Shown: piece after piece, positions 1 through 6,523 of the stretch
How positions within the stretch are numbered: position 1 is the first letter of the stretch
Layout of the letters: each line of letters begins with the position of its first letter
DNA from: Leclercia sp. UBA7405
Lineage (GTDB): Bacteria; Pseudomonadota; Gammaproteobacteria; Enterobacterales; Enterobacteriaceae
Direction of reading: 5' to 3'
DNA length: 17,185 nucleotides
Assembly: GCA_002469605.1 (NCBI GenBank)
Contig: DKMV01000093.1
Location: 333 to 17,517 of the forward strand
Made by a program: the position numbers and the translations under genes
Notes under the pieces: model-generated
What the model saw: the letters and a program-made list of their open reading frames with translations, nothing else
The model's database searches: none
What the model was told of the DNA's origin: nothing

Positions 1-180
1 GGCGCGTTCTGCCTGCTCTTCGATAGTTTCGACCACTTCCGGCAGCAGGCCGAGCAGGTTGAAGTTGCTGCGCTCTTCCAGGCTAAAAGCGCTGCCCTTG
101 TTCAGAAGCGGGAATTCCAGCAGGACGGGTCCGGCGTAGGGGATATAAAGGGAACGATGTTTTTTCAGTTTGTTGTCCAT
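1..180 (-). CDS. maeA: NAD-dependent malic enzyme, N-terminal part (runs off the left edge)
   Basis: Malic enzyme oxidatively decarboxylates malate to pyruvate with reduction of NAD, in the cytoplasm, feeding pyruvate when cells grow on C4 acids. Only the first 60 codons are in the window. They read [20 protein letters not shown] and onward, with the stretches [14 protein letters not shown] and [20 protein letters not shown], which match the start of E. coli MaeA almost residue for residue as I remember it. The catalytic and NAD-binding domains lie outside the window. The ATG at 178-180 matches the E. coli start; the ribosome site ahead of it is weak. The neighbours sra, bdm and osmC follow in the same order as in E. 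coli, which supports the call strongly. Confidence 0.95.
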   Translation of the reverse strand, partial: MDNKLKKHRSLYIPYAGPVLLEFPLLNKGSAFSLEERSNFNLLGLLPEVVETIEEQAERA

Positions 181-266
181 GTCACTCACTTAATTTTTGA
201 ATATCCGTCCCTGGCACTGTTGTTTGTCAGCATCGGTGGCCTGTCCTCAGGGCTGCGGTGGGGGAT

Positions 267-272
267 AGTATA
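267..272 (-). promoter_or_regulatory. Candidate -10 element for maeA
   Basis: Read on the minus strand this is TATACT, about 87 bases ahead of the maeA ATG, in the gap between sra and maeA and after the sra terminator. No good -35 hexamer lies at the usual distance. It is the best promoter-like hexamer in the gap, but this is pattern matching only. Confidence 0.3.
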
Positions 273-307
273 AAGGAGGTGAATGGCAAATGCCGCAATC
301 CAGATGC

Positions 308-337
308 AAAAACGCCATCGGCAATTGCGATGGCGTT
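308..337 (-). terminator. Rho-independent terminator after sra
   Basis: Perfect 10-bp inverted repeat: AACGCCATCG at 311-320 and CGATGGCGTT at 328-337, with a 7-base loop. On the minus strand the stem runs into five T (308-312). It lies 20 bases past the sra stop codon, so it probably ends the sra (or bdm-sra) transcript before maeA. Confidence 0.8.
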
Positions 338-356
338 ATGTGCTACAGACTAAACA

Positions 357-494
357 TTACTTATCGGCGTGACGTTTTCTGCCGGTGGCGTGGTTAACAA
401 CCGATTCCTGATTGTCTTCGATCACCACTTTTCTCTGGTTAGAGAGTTTGTAGTTCAGTCCCAGAATATGACGTGCCTGACGGTTCGATTTCAT
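357..494 (-). CDS. sra: Stationary-phase-induced ribosome-associated protein Sra
   Basis: Sra (once called RpsV or S22) is a small basic protein that joins the 30S ribosomal subunit in stationary phase; its exact role is unclear. The 45-residue product begins [20 protein letters not shown] and ends GRKRHADK. The E. coli protein is also 45 residues, with the same start ([13 protein letters not shown]) and a matching GRKR tail. It is rich in Lys and Arg, as expected for a ribosome binder. The ATG at 492-494 has a good ribosome site (AGGAG) six bases ahead. It lies 94 bases after bdm on the same strand, and I recall bdm and sra being transcribed together in E. coli. A strong terminator follows. 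Confidence 0.95.
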   Translation of the reverse strand: MKSNRQARHILGLNYKLSNQRKVVIEDNQESVVNHATGRKRHADK

Positions 495-531
495 GTTAAC
501 TCCTCAATCCTGTTGATAGTTTTGAAGGCCA

Positions 532-547
532 GTTTGCTTACGCAAAC
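532..547. repeat. Short perfect inverted repeat in the bdm-sra gap
   Basis: GTTTGC at 532-537 and GCAAAC at 542-547 are separated by TTAC. The repeat lies about 40 bases ahead of the sra start. It could be an operator or a small leader hairpin; six-base arms can also arise by chance. Confidence 0.35.
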
Positions 548-588
548 GAAATGTACCCCTTAGGTTGCACATTCAGCTTAGCAGGTTT

Positions 589-804
589 TTACAGCGACGC
601 GTGCTGACCGCTTACCACATAGTTGATGGTCTGCTGGTAGATGTCACTGAGGATGTCATTGTCAGAGGCTTCGACCCATTTGGTCAGCTCCATTAAAATG
701 TCATCTTCGGTGACAGCGCCCATTTCAGCGCGTAAACCCTGTGCGATGGCGTTAACCAGTTCCGGCTGTGCAGATGAAGTTGTTGCAGAATGATAATTAA
801 ACAT
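589..804 (-). CDS. bdm: Biofilm-dependent modulation protein Bdm
   Basis: Bdm is a small enterobacterial protein linked to biofilm growth, flagellar gene expression and osmotic stress, and controlled by the RcsCDB system in E. coli. The product has 71 residues, the same as E. coli Bdm. The core VTEDDILMELTKWVEASDND and the tail ILSDIYQQTINYVVSGQH match the E. coli protein as I recall it; only the N-terminal 25 residues vary. I chose the ATG at 802-804 because it gives the family length and has a clear GGAGG ribosome site. A longer in-frame reading to 861 would run into the promoter region. It lies upstream of sra on the same strand, so the two may share a transcript. Confidence 0.95.
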   Translation of the reverse strand: MFNYHSATTSSAQPELVNAIAQGLRAEMGAVTEDDILMELTKWVEASDNDILSDIYQQTINYVVSGQHASL

Positions 805-850
805 GATGCCTCCGTGTCGTTTTCTGTTTAATGGTACGGCTCGCAAAAAC

Positions 851-856
851 ATAATA
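851..856 (-). promoter_or_regulatory. Candidate -10 element for bdm
   Basis: On the minus strand this reads TATTAT, about 47 bases ahead of the bdm start, in an AT-rich gap between bdm and the VOC gene. No convincing -35 hexamer is present, which would fit an activator-dependent promoter, but the call is weak. Confidence 0.28.
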
Positions 857-933
857 CGCATTCAGAATGGCAAATATTTTTAGCGCTGTGTGTCAGATTC
901 GTCCTGGAAATAAAAATATAATATTCGCTCTTA

Positions 934-1455
934 TTACGGCTTCCAGCGACGGAGATGAGTTTCTTTTTCATAGGGCATAGGTGAGGGCCAGGAGATTAAT
1001 TCAACCACGCTACCCCAGGGGGTTTTCCCATAGCAAAAAGCATTGCCTTCACCTTTTTCTGCCGGAAAAGAGAGTGGTTTAGGCTCGGTAAACATCTCGC
1101 CACCTGCGGCGGTAAAACGGGCTATAGAGTCTTTAAAGTCATCTACATAGACGGCGAAGTGTTGCAGGCCAAAGTCGCTCGGACGGGCGGGATTTTGCTG
1201 CTCCGGGCCGTGCATCTCAAAGAGTTCAACGCCCGGCCCGTGGGGCATGGCAAGCATTCGAATGGCGCGAACTTCCGTACCCGGAAATAAACGCAGGTTT
1301 TTTTGCTGTGCCTCGGGGTCGATATTATTATCACCGGGTTCGACCGAGTAATATAAAACACGGGCATTAAATGCCTGCTCAAAAAATAGCGTCGCCTGTT
1401 CAATATCGGGAACCGTAATGCCGATGTGGTCAATACCTCTTACTGGTGAAGTCAT
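934..1455 (-). CDS. VOC-family metalloenzyme (glyoxalase/dioxygenase fold)
   Basis: A 173-residue protein of the vicinal-oxygen-chelate superfamily, which includes glyoxalase I, extradiol dioxygenases and fosfomycin or bleomycin resistance proteins. The substrate cannot be told from sequence. Two beta-alpha-beta halves are visible: residues 7-80 starting GIDHIGITVPD, and residues 97-155 starting LQHFAVYVDD. Likely metal ligands are His10, a Glu at 77 or 80 (GVELFE), His99 and Glu152 (GSVVELI), the usual pattern. The ATG at 1453-1455 has an excellent AGGAGG ribosome site; the much longer in-frame reading to 2046 is antisense to osmC and is not real. From memory, E. coli has no gene between bdm and osmC, so this looks like an insertion or lineage-specific retention. 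It is divergent from osmC. Confidence 0.85.
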   Translation of the reverse strand: MTSPVRGIDHIGITVPDIEQATLFFEQAFNARVLYYSVEPGDNNIDPEAQQKNLRLFPGTEVRAIRMLAMPHGPGVELFEMHGPEQQNPARPSDFGLQHFAVYVDDFKDSIARFTAAGGEMFTEPKPLSFPAEKGEGNAFCYGKTPWGSVVELISWPSPMPYEKETHLRRWKP

Positions 1456-1490
1456 TTTTTCCTCCTCGCAGAAAAAATCGTAAAAAAGAA

Positions 1491-1518
1491 AATATAGCAG
1501 CCCGCTCCGGCACGTCAT
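1491..1518 (-). promoter_or_regulatory. Candidate promoter of the VOC gene
   Basis: On the minus strand, a -35-like ATGACG (1513-1518), a 16-base spacer and a -10-like TATATT (1491-1496) lie 36 to 63 bases ahead of the VOC ATG. The -10 is close to consensus and the -35 is fair. Confidence 0.4.
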
Positions 1519-1533
1519 ATTACGACCAAAGAT

Positions 1534-1547
1534 TAAGACTCCTCTGT
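1534..1547 (+). promoter_or_regulatory. Possible RcsB box ahead of osmC
   Basis: TAAGACTCCTCTGT matches about 8 of 14 positions of the RcsAB/RcsB consensus (TAAGAATATTCCTA), with the first half-site well kept. It sits just ahead of the expected -35 region of the osmC promoter, where RcsB activates osmC in E. coli. Position supports it more than sequence does. Confidence 0.35.
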
Positions 1548-1551
1548 CTTT

Positions 1552-1580
1552 CCGGCAAAGCCGCAGCGCTCTTCTATACT
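1552..1580 (+). promoter_or_regulatory. Sigma-S-type promoter of osmC
   Basis: The -10 element CTATACT (1574-1580) is the classic sigma-S form, with C just before TATACT. The -35 region (CCGGCA at 1552-1557) is poor, as is common for sigma-S promoters. Transcription would start near 1587, leaving a leader of about 25 bases with the AGGAGAG ribosome site. OsmC is a known stationary-phase and osmotically induced gene with a sigma-S promoter in E. coli. Confidence 0.65.
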
Positions 1581-1611
1581 TATCTCTTTGTATGCCAAAA
1601 GGAGAGCAAGA

Positions 1612-2040
1612 ATGACTATTCATAAGCACGGTTCGGCACATTGGTCTGGCGATATTAAGCGCGGCAAAGGTACGGTTTCTACCGAGAGTGGCGCCCTGAA
1701 GGAGCAGCCTTACGGTTTCAATACCCGCTTTGAGGGCGCGCCGGGCACCAACCCGGAAGAGCTGATTGGCGCCGCGCACGCGGCCTGTTTCTCGATGGCG
1801 CTGTCGCTGATGCTGGGCGAGGCGGGCTATACCGCTGATTCCATCGACACCAAAGCGGTTGTCTCCCTGGATAAAACCGACAGCGGTTTCTCCATCAGCA
1901 AAATCGCGCTGGAGAGCAAAATCACGGTTCCCGGCATAGATCCGCAGCAGTTTGACGGCGTGATCCAGAAAGCCAAAGCCGGCTGCCCGGTATCGCAGGT
2001 GCTGAACGCCGAGATCACCCTCGACTATAAGCTGAACTGA
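1612..2040 (+). CDS. osmC: Osmotically inducible peroxidase OsmC
   Basis: OsmC is a cytoplasmic thiol peroxidase that reduces organic hydroperoxides, induced by osmotic stress and stationary phase. The 142-residue product begins MTIHKHGSAHWSGDIKRGKG and carries the stretches NPEELIGAAHAACFSMALSL and IQKAKAGCPVSQVL, nearly the same as E. coli OsmC (143 residues). The two redox cysteines are present at Cys59 and Cys125, the same numbers as in E. coli. The ATG at 1612 has an AGGAGAG ribosome site; the in-frame TTG at 1588 is upstream and lies at the predicted transcript start. A sigma-S-type -10 and a possible RcsB box lie ahead. The gene converges on the LysR gene, with a GC-rich hairpin between them. 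Confidence 0.97.
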   Translation: MTIHKHGSAHWSGDIKRGKGTVSTESGALKEQPYGFNTRFEGAPGTNPEELIGAAHAACFSMALSLMLGEAGYTADSIDTKAVVSLDKTDSGFSISKIALESKITVPGIDPQQFDGVIQKAKAGCPVSQVLNAEITLDYKLN

Positions 2041-2047
2041 TGTCAAA

Positions 2048-2066
2048 GCCGGGCGCTGCGCCCGGC
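2048..2066. terminator. GC-rich hairpin between osmC and the LysR gene
   Basis: Perfect 8-bp stem GCCGGGCG / CGCCCGGC with loop CTG. It touches the last base of the LysR stop codon and begins seven bases after the osmC stop. There is no strong T run on either strand (three T on the minus side). It probably acts as a shared end for the two convergent transcripts, as an imperfect terminator or an RNA-stabilising hairpin. Confidence 0.5.
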
Positions 2067-2971
2067 TATCCCTTCACCGCGGCGGGAAAAACCTCCGCCA
2101 GCCACGCAATAAACACCCTCAGACGATGCGTCACATGCCGGTTTTGCGGATACACCACGTAAAACGGATAGTGGGGCGGGCGCCAGGCCGCCAGTATTTC
2201 TATCAGTTTCCCCTCATTAATCAGGTTTCCGGCCGCATAGCGGAAGGTCTGAATAATTCCCATACCCGCCACCGCCGCCGCAAGATGGGCGTTGCTTTCA
2301 TTAACCCCGATATGGTGCGTGAGCGACAGCTCCTGCGTCTCTCCCTTCTCGTTAAAACGGAACGGGAAAGGGCGGCCCGTCATCGGCGACAGATAGCTCA
2401 CCAGCTTATGACCATTGCGCAGCTCCTGCGGATAGGCGGGAATGCCGTGCTGCTTCAGATAGCCGGGCGTGGCGCAGGTAACCATTTCCGCGTTGCCGAT
2501 ATGGCGGGCAATTAACGTCGAGTCCGTAAGCGCGCCGCCGCGGATTACGCAGTCCACGTTGCCGCTAATCAGATCCACCGGCCGGTCCGCCACTCCAAGA
2601 TCGATACGAATAGCGGGGTAGCGCTGCATAAAATCGGGCAGCGCCGGGATCAGCACATCCCGCGCCGTCGAGCCGCCAACGTCGATGCGCAGATGCCCCT
2701 GCGGCTGCTGTTTCGCCGCGCTAAAGCCGCTGTCGATATCCTCTATATCAATCAGCACCCGTCGGGCCTTTTCATAATATTCCCGCCCCTCCGGCGTGGC
2801 CGTAACGCGCCGGGTGGTGCGCTGCAACAGCTGCACGCCAAGGTGCGCCTCCAGCGCTTTAACCAGCTTGCTGAGGGTGGCGATGGGCATGTTCAGCGAG
2901 TCCGCCGCCCGGGTAAAGCTTTCGGTTTCCACCACGCGCGTAAAGGCGCGCATTGCCATAAGTTGATCCAT
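2066..2971 (-). CDS. LysR-type transcriptional regulator
   Basis: A 301-residue regulator with the LysR layout. A winged helix-turn-helix covers residues 5-62 (MAMRAFTRVVETESFTRAAD, then MPIATLSKLVKALEAHLGVQ), followed by a linker and an effector-binding domain from about 90 to 295. It resembles the subgroup that controls nearby oxidoreductases, but the effector is unknown. I chose the ATG at 2969-2971 because the family usually starts close to the first helix. Its ribosome site is weak, and an in-frame ATG four codons later is also possible. The open frame reaches 3073 but would then cover the promoter of the divergent dehydrogenase. Divergence from that gene, with a palindrome between them, suggests it regulates both genes. 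Confidence 0.92.
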   Translation of the reverse strand: MDQLMAMRAFTRVVETESFTRAADSLNMPIATLSKLVKALEAHLGVQLLQRTTRRVTATPEGREYYEKARRVLIDIEDIDSGFSAAKQQPQGHLRIDVGGSTARDVLIPALPDFMQRYPAIRIDLGVADRPVDLISGNVDCVIRGGALTDSTLIARHIGNAEMVTCATPGYLKQHGIPAYPQELRNGHKLVSYLSPMTGRPFPFRFNEKGETQELSLTHHIGVNESNAHLAAAVAGMGIIQTFRYAAGNLINEGKLIEILAAWRPPHYPFYVVYPQNRHVTHRLRVFIAWLAEVFPAAVKG

Positions 2972-2986
2972 AAAGGGAGATCCGCC

Positions 2987-3004
2987 GGGGAAGATTATTT
3001 CCCC
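2987..3004. promoter_or_regulatory. Candidate LysR operator (18-bp palindrome)
   Basis: GGGGAA-GATTAT-TTCCCC is a perfect inverted repeat with six-base arms and a six-base centre. It lies in the 126-base gap between the divergent LysR gene and dehydrogenase gene, 15 bases ahead of the LysR start. LysR proteins commonly bind dyads of this size in such gaps and repress their own gene. Binding is inferred. Confidence 0.5.
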
Positions 3005-3097
3005 TGAGAAAAAGTGATTTCCATTTTTGCTGATTTTTCCGTAATCCGGCAAGGGGTAGAGTGCATTCCACACCCAACAGAATGGAAGGAAAAGCAG

Positions 3098-3844
3098 ATG
3101 AACACATTAACAGGCAAGATTGCGCTGGTAACCGGCGGCACAAGCGGTATTGGTCTGGCGACGGCGAAAGAGCTGGCCGCACAGGGGGCGAAGGTCTATA
3201 TCACCGGCCGTCGTCAGGCCGAGCTGGAGAGCGCCGTCGCCGCGCTCGGGGGCCAGGTCACCGGCATTCGCGCCGACGCCTCCCGCCTGGCGGATCTGGA
3301 TACGGTCTATGCGCAGATTGCCGAGCGGGACGGGCGTCTCGACGTGCTGTTCGCCAACGCCGGCGGCGGGGATATGCTGCCGCTGGGGGCCATTACCGAA
3401 GAGCACTTCGACCGCATTTTTGCCACCAACGTGCGCGGCGTACTCTTTACCGTCCAGAAGGCGCTGCCCCTGCTGGCGAACGGTTCCTCGGTGATCCTGA
3501 CCGGCTCCACGGTCTCGGTAAAAGGCACCGCTAATTTTAGCGTCTACAGCGCCAGCAAGGCCGCGGTGCGCAACTTCGCCCGCTCCTGGGCGCTGGATTT
3601 ACAGGGGCGCGGCATTCGCGTCAACGTGGTCAGCCCGGGGCCGGTGAAAACGCCGGGGCTGGGTGATCTGGTGCCCGAAGAGCAACGTCAGGGACTGTTC
3701 GACGCCCTGGCCGCCCAGGTACCGCTGGGGCGCATCGGCGAGCCGGAGGAGGTGGGTAAGGTCGTCGCCTTCCTCGCCTCGGATGCGGCCAGCTTTATCA
3801 ATGCCGCCGAGCTGTTCGTTGACGGCGGGATGGCGCAGATTTAG
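3098..3844 (+). CDS. Short-chain dehydrogenase/reductase (SDR)
   Basis: A 248-residue classical SDR oxidoreductase; the substrate is unknown. The Rossmann nucleotide motif is TGGTSGIG (residues 12-19), and NAG (87-89) stabilises the fold. The catalytic set is Asn111, Ser137, Tyr150 and Lys154 (YSASK). Arg38-Arg39 after the second strand (TGRR) suggests NADP(H) rather than NAD(H). The C-terminus has the usual [20 protein letters not shown] and DGG motifs. The ATG at 3098 has a GGAAGGA ribosome site; the longer frame from 3014 covers the promoter gap. It is divergent from the LysR regulator, a very common pairing in enterobacteria, and overlaps the end of the alginate lyase gene by four bases (stop against stop, on opposite strands). 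Confidence 0.93.
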   Translation: MNTLTGKIALVTGGTSGIGLATAKELAAQGAKVYITGRRQAELESAVAALGGQVTGIRADASRLADLDTVYAQIAERDGRLDVLFANAGGGDMLPLGAITEEHFDRIFATNVRGVLFTVQKALPLLANGSSVILTGSTVSVKGTANFSVYSASKAAVRNFARSWALDLQGRGIRVNVVSPGPVKTPGLGDLVPEEQRQGLFDALAAQVPLGRIGEPEEVGKVVAFLASDAASFINAAELFVDGGMAQI

Positions 3845-4806
3845 CGCTGGTACAGCAGCGTGAGATAGCCGCCGGCCCGGCGGCTTTTTAGCGGACGGCT
3901 GGCGTCGCGCAGGGCCAGGGCCGCGGCATCGCAGCGGGTCATCGCACACCAGGGCTCCAGCCATGCCGGATCGGTTTTCGGCTGGCTCAGGACATACTCT
4001 GCCAGCCGCGCCAGCGCCCCGTTATTCTCAGCCAGCAGATCGACCCGGTTCGCCCTGGCAAAGCTTGCGATCATTACCAGCGGTTGCAGGGCGTAGTTAT
4101 GATAGGCCAGCGCGCGGTCGCCGCGCTTTTGCTCATTGGCCAGCCGACCGCGGGCATCGATCTGCCCGGCGGCGGTGCGAAAGATCTTCACCGACCAGTC
4201 GAACAGATCCCGCCTGTCGAGGGCCACGCCGGAGGCCATTACGGCCCAGGCCGCCCAGTAGCTGTGATTATTAATTTTGCCGGGCGGCAGGCCATCCCAC
4301 TCCTTCACGACAAGATCGGCAAGCTGCCCCAGCCAGCGTTCTACTCTGGCATTACCCGCAGGCGGGTTGATTTCCAGCCAGCCGGTGGCAAGGGTCGCCA
4401 GCGCCCATTTGCGCATTGCCCGCCCGGAGTAGTTGGTTTGTGTTGAGGTTAATGCCCCGGCGTCGGCCCAGGCGTTATAGCCCTGAATGATGCAGGCGAG
4501 GGTGGCGGGATCGCCGCTCTGCCTGTAGCGCCACACCATCGTCGAAATGCCGCGTTCAAACTCCGTTATAGGCCGGGTCGCGGTGCGAAACGCTGCCTCG
4601 GCCTGCGGGTTGAGAGTGGCCCGGGCGCTGTCGGAGCCCTCATATTTACTGGCAAAGCGCAGCGCGCCGGTCCAGGGGGCGGGAAGAGGCACGCACCCAC
4701 CCGGCAGCGTGTGGGGCAGCGCGCGGGTGTACCCCGGCGGCGGCACCAGCGGGGCTGCCCGCAGCAGGCCGGGTAAACAAAACAGGAGCATAAGTAAAAG
4801 TCGCAT
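3841..4806 (-). CDS. Alginate lyase, PL5 family (AlgL-like), periplasmic
   Basis: A 321-residue protein that by family cleaves poly-mannuronate by beta-elimination. Residues 1-18 look like a signal peptide (Arg2, then a run of Leu, ending LLRAAP), so it is likely periplasmic or secreted. The PL5 signature is clear: [15 protein letters not shown] at 176-190 and [10 protein letters not shown] at 231-240. Asn180, His181, Arg231 and Tyr238 correspond to the catalytic Asn-His-Arg-Tyr set of Sphingomonas A1-III. The Arg-to-Tyr distance is seven, as in that enzyme. The length is slightly below Pseudomonas AlgL (about 367). In Pseudomonas, algL sits inside the alginate biosynthesis operon; here no alginate synthesis gene is nearby, so the substrate may be external. 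It is divergent from a membrane-anchored hydrolase across a 115-base gap. Confidence 0.85.
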   Translation of the reverse strand: MRLLLMLLFCLPGLLRAAPLVPPPGYTRALPHTLPGGCVPLPAPWTGALRFASKYEGSDSARATLNPQAEAAFRTATRPITEFERGISTMVWRYRQSGDPATLACIIQGYNAWADAGALTSTQTNYSGRAMRKWALATLATGWLEINPPAGNARVERWLGQLADLVVKEWDGLPPGKINNHSYWAAWAVMASGVALDRRDLFDWSVKIFRTAAGQIDARGRLANEQKRGDRALAYHNYALQPLVMIASFARANRVDLLAENNGALARLAEYVLSQPKTDPAWLEPWCAMTRCDAAALALRDASRPLKSRRAGGYLTLLYQR

Positions 4807-4864
4807 CGCGTAAGTTTAGCGCACGCAACGGCCCGTCTGCCGGGCGTAAAACCCGGCACGCATT

Positions 4865-4891
4865 TTGACAGCGCTGAAAACGCGCTAAGAT
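4865..4891 (+). promoter_or_regulatory. Promoter of the alpha/beta hydrolase gene
   Basis: A consensus -35 TTGACA (4865-4870) is followed 15 bases later by TAAGAT (4886-4891), 30 bases ahead of the hydrolase ATG. The spacer is short, but reading the -10 as AGATAG gives 17 bases. The spacer holds a small inverted repeat GCGC-TGAAAAC-GCGC. This is a good candidate. Confidence 0.5.
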
Positions 4892-4921
4892 AGCCGGCCG
4901 CCTCTTACGTAAAGGATCTTC

Positions 4922-6388
4922 ATGCGCACGCAGCTGTTCACTCTCGTCAAAAAAACCGTGCAGGTGGTGGGTATCGCGCTCGTTGTGCTGCTGGGCTACA
5001 GGATAGTTGCGTCGCAAACCGGCCCGGCACTGCATGCCTGGCACATCTGGACCGCCCCCGAGATGTCGGCGAAGGCCATCGATCGCGCCACTTTCGCCGA
5101 CTATCTGCGCCAGGAGGAGGTTATCTTCAGCGATATGCAGCGCGAGGTGGTGGATAAGACGACGGGAGACGAGAAGACGCCCATTAACCGTTACTATCGC
5201 CACAGCCTGGTCTGGCCGGGGCAGTTTGCACGGGATGGTAACCGCTCCTTTATTCTGCTCCCGCAGGGTAAGCCGCGCGGCGCGGTGGTGCTGCTACACG
5301 GCCTGACGGATTCCCCCTACAGCGTGCTGCATATTGCCGCCGACTATCAGCAGCGCGGCTTCGTTGCGGTGGCGCCGCGCATGCCGGGGCACGGCACCGC
5401 ACCCGGCGCGCTCAGTGACGTGGACTGGCCGCAGTGGATGGCCACCACCCGTCTCGCCGTGCGCGAAGCCCGGCGGCTGGCGGGCAACGCGGTGCCGCTC
5501 CTGCTGGTTGGCTACTCAAACGGCGGGGCGCTGTCGATGAAATATGCCCTCGACGCCCTTGAGGATCCGCACCTTGCCCGGCCGCAGCAGCTGATCCTTA
5601 TCTCGCCGATGATAGGCGTGAGCAGCTTTGCCCGCTTCGCCGGCCTGGCGGGGCTGCCCGCGCTGCTGCCGCCGTTTGCCAAAGCGGCCTGGCTGAACCT
5701 GCTGCCGGAGTACAACCCCTTTAAGTACAACTCTTTCCCGGTTAACGCGGCCCGCCAGTCCTGGCTGCTGACCCAGGCGTTACAGAAACAGCTGCGCCAG
5801 GCGGCCCACGGCAAAAGTCTTTCCGGACTGCCGCCGGTGCTGGCGTTCCAGTCGGTGATGGACAGTACCGTCAGCAGCCGGGCGGTAGTCGAGATGCTTT
5901 TCAATCAGCTACCGAAAAACGGCAGCGAGCTGGTACTGTTCGATATCAACCAGACGGCCGCGCTGCGCGCGCTTTATCGCCCGACCTCCTGGGTAGCGGT
6001 AAACGCGCTGTTACCGCCGCCGCCGCGCCGTTACGCCACCACCGTTATCGCTAACGCCTCTGCCCGGACGCTGAATACGGTGGCGCGCACGCTGCCCGCC
6101 GGAGCAACAGACGAGAAGGTTGTGCCCCTCGCTACCGCCTGGCCGGCGGATATCTATTCGCTCTCCCACGTGTCGCTGCCGTTCCCGCCGGAGGACGATC
6201 TCTACGGCACCCGTCCGGTAAACCCGCAACGCTACGGAATTAACCTGGGCAACGCGGCGCTGCGCGGAGAGACGGGGGTATTGATTGTGGGAATGGATGC
6301 GATGATGCGCCTGACGGCGAACCCATTTTACGGCTATATGGTGCAGCGCATCGAAGAGACGCAGCCCGCAGAGAGGCCGGGGAAATGA
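4922..6388 (+). CDS. Membrane-anchored alpha/beta hydrolase (serine esterase/lipase-like)
   Basis: A 488-residue protein with one N-terminal membrane segment (about residues 11-30, VQVVGIALVVLLGY), so the catalytic part probably faces the periplasm. The alpha/beta-hydrolase fold is shown by the oxyanion motif HGLTD (126-130), the nucleophile elbow GYSNGG with Ser199, a candidate acid Asp314 (VMDST) and a candidate His416 (LSHVSLPF). The spacing fits a Ser-Asp-His triad. It resembles annotated lysophospholipase-like or carboxylesterase hydrolases of enterobacteria, but the true substrate is unknown. The stretch between the nucleophile and the acid residue is long, consistent with a lid. The ATG has an AAAGGA ribosome site and a promoter ahead of it. 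It is divergent from the alginate lyase, so the two envelope enzymes may be co-regulated. Confidence 0.85.
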   Translation: MRTQLFTLVKKTVQVVGIALVVLLGYRIVASQTGPALHAWHIWTAPEMSAKAIDRATFADYLRQEEVIFSDMQREVVDKTTGDEKTPINRYYRHSLVWPGQFARDGNRSFILLPQGKPRGAVVLLHGLTDSPYSVLHIAADYQQRGFVAVAPRMPGHGTAPGALSDVDWPQWMATTRLAVREARRLAGNAVPLLLVGYSNGGALSMKYALDALEDPHLARPQQLILISPMIGVSSFARFAGLAGLPALLPPFAKAAWLNLLPEYNPFKYNSFPVNAARQSWLLTQALQKQLRQAAHGKSLSGLPPVLAFQSVMDSTVSSRAVVEMLFNQLPKNGSELVLFDINQTAALRALYRPTSWVAVNALLPPPPRRYATTVIANASARTLNTVARTLPAGATDEKVVPLATAWPADIYSLSHVSLPFPPEDDLYGTRPVNPQRYGINLGNAALRGETGVLIVGMDAMMRLTANPFYGYMVQRIEETQPAERPGK

Positions 6389-6424
6389 ATAGTAATTCAC
6401 CTAAGTTATTTTCACTTCAGAAAA

Positions 6425-6450
6425 TGACAAGTCTATGTCCGCTGTAATAC
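6425..6450 (+). promoter_or_regulatory. Candidate promoter of the BLUF-EAL gene
   Basis: The gap 6389-6523 is markedly AT-rich compared with its surroundings. TAATAC at 6445-6450 is a good -10; the -35 may be TGACAA at 6425-6430, with a short 14-base spacer, so the -35 is doubtful. The leader would be about 70 bases. Confidence 0.3.
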
Positions 6451-6523
6451 TATGAGTCACTAAAAGGTAAAGCCTGCTAAACAATAGGTTATAAAAATAA
6501 ACTCGCTAACGGGACAAGTTGCT

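Noticed and set aside
369..563. 64-codon open frame on the plus strand over sra
   Set aside because: It is antisense to sra, which matches E. coli Sra in length and sequence.
1592..1615. 7-codon frame (MPKGEQE) whose stop overlaps the osmC ATG
   Set aside because: It begins almost at the predicted transcript start with no ribosome site and simply contains the osmC ribosome site; too short to support.
6408..6425. AT-rich hairpin (ATTTTC / GAAAAT) after the alpha/beta hydrolase gene
   Set aside because: The stem is weak, with six A/T-rich pairs and no T run; not convincing as a terminator.
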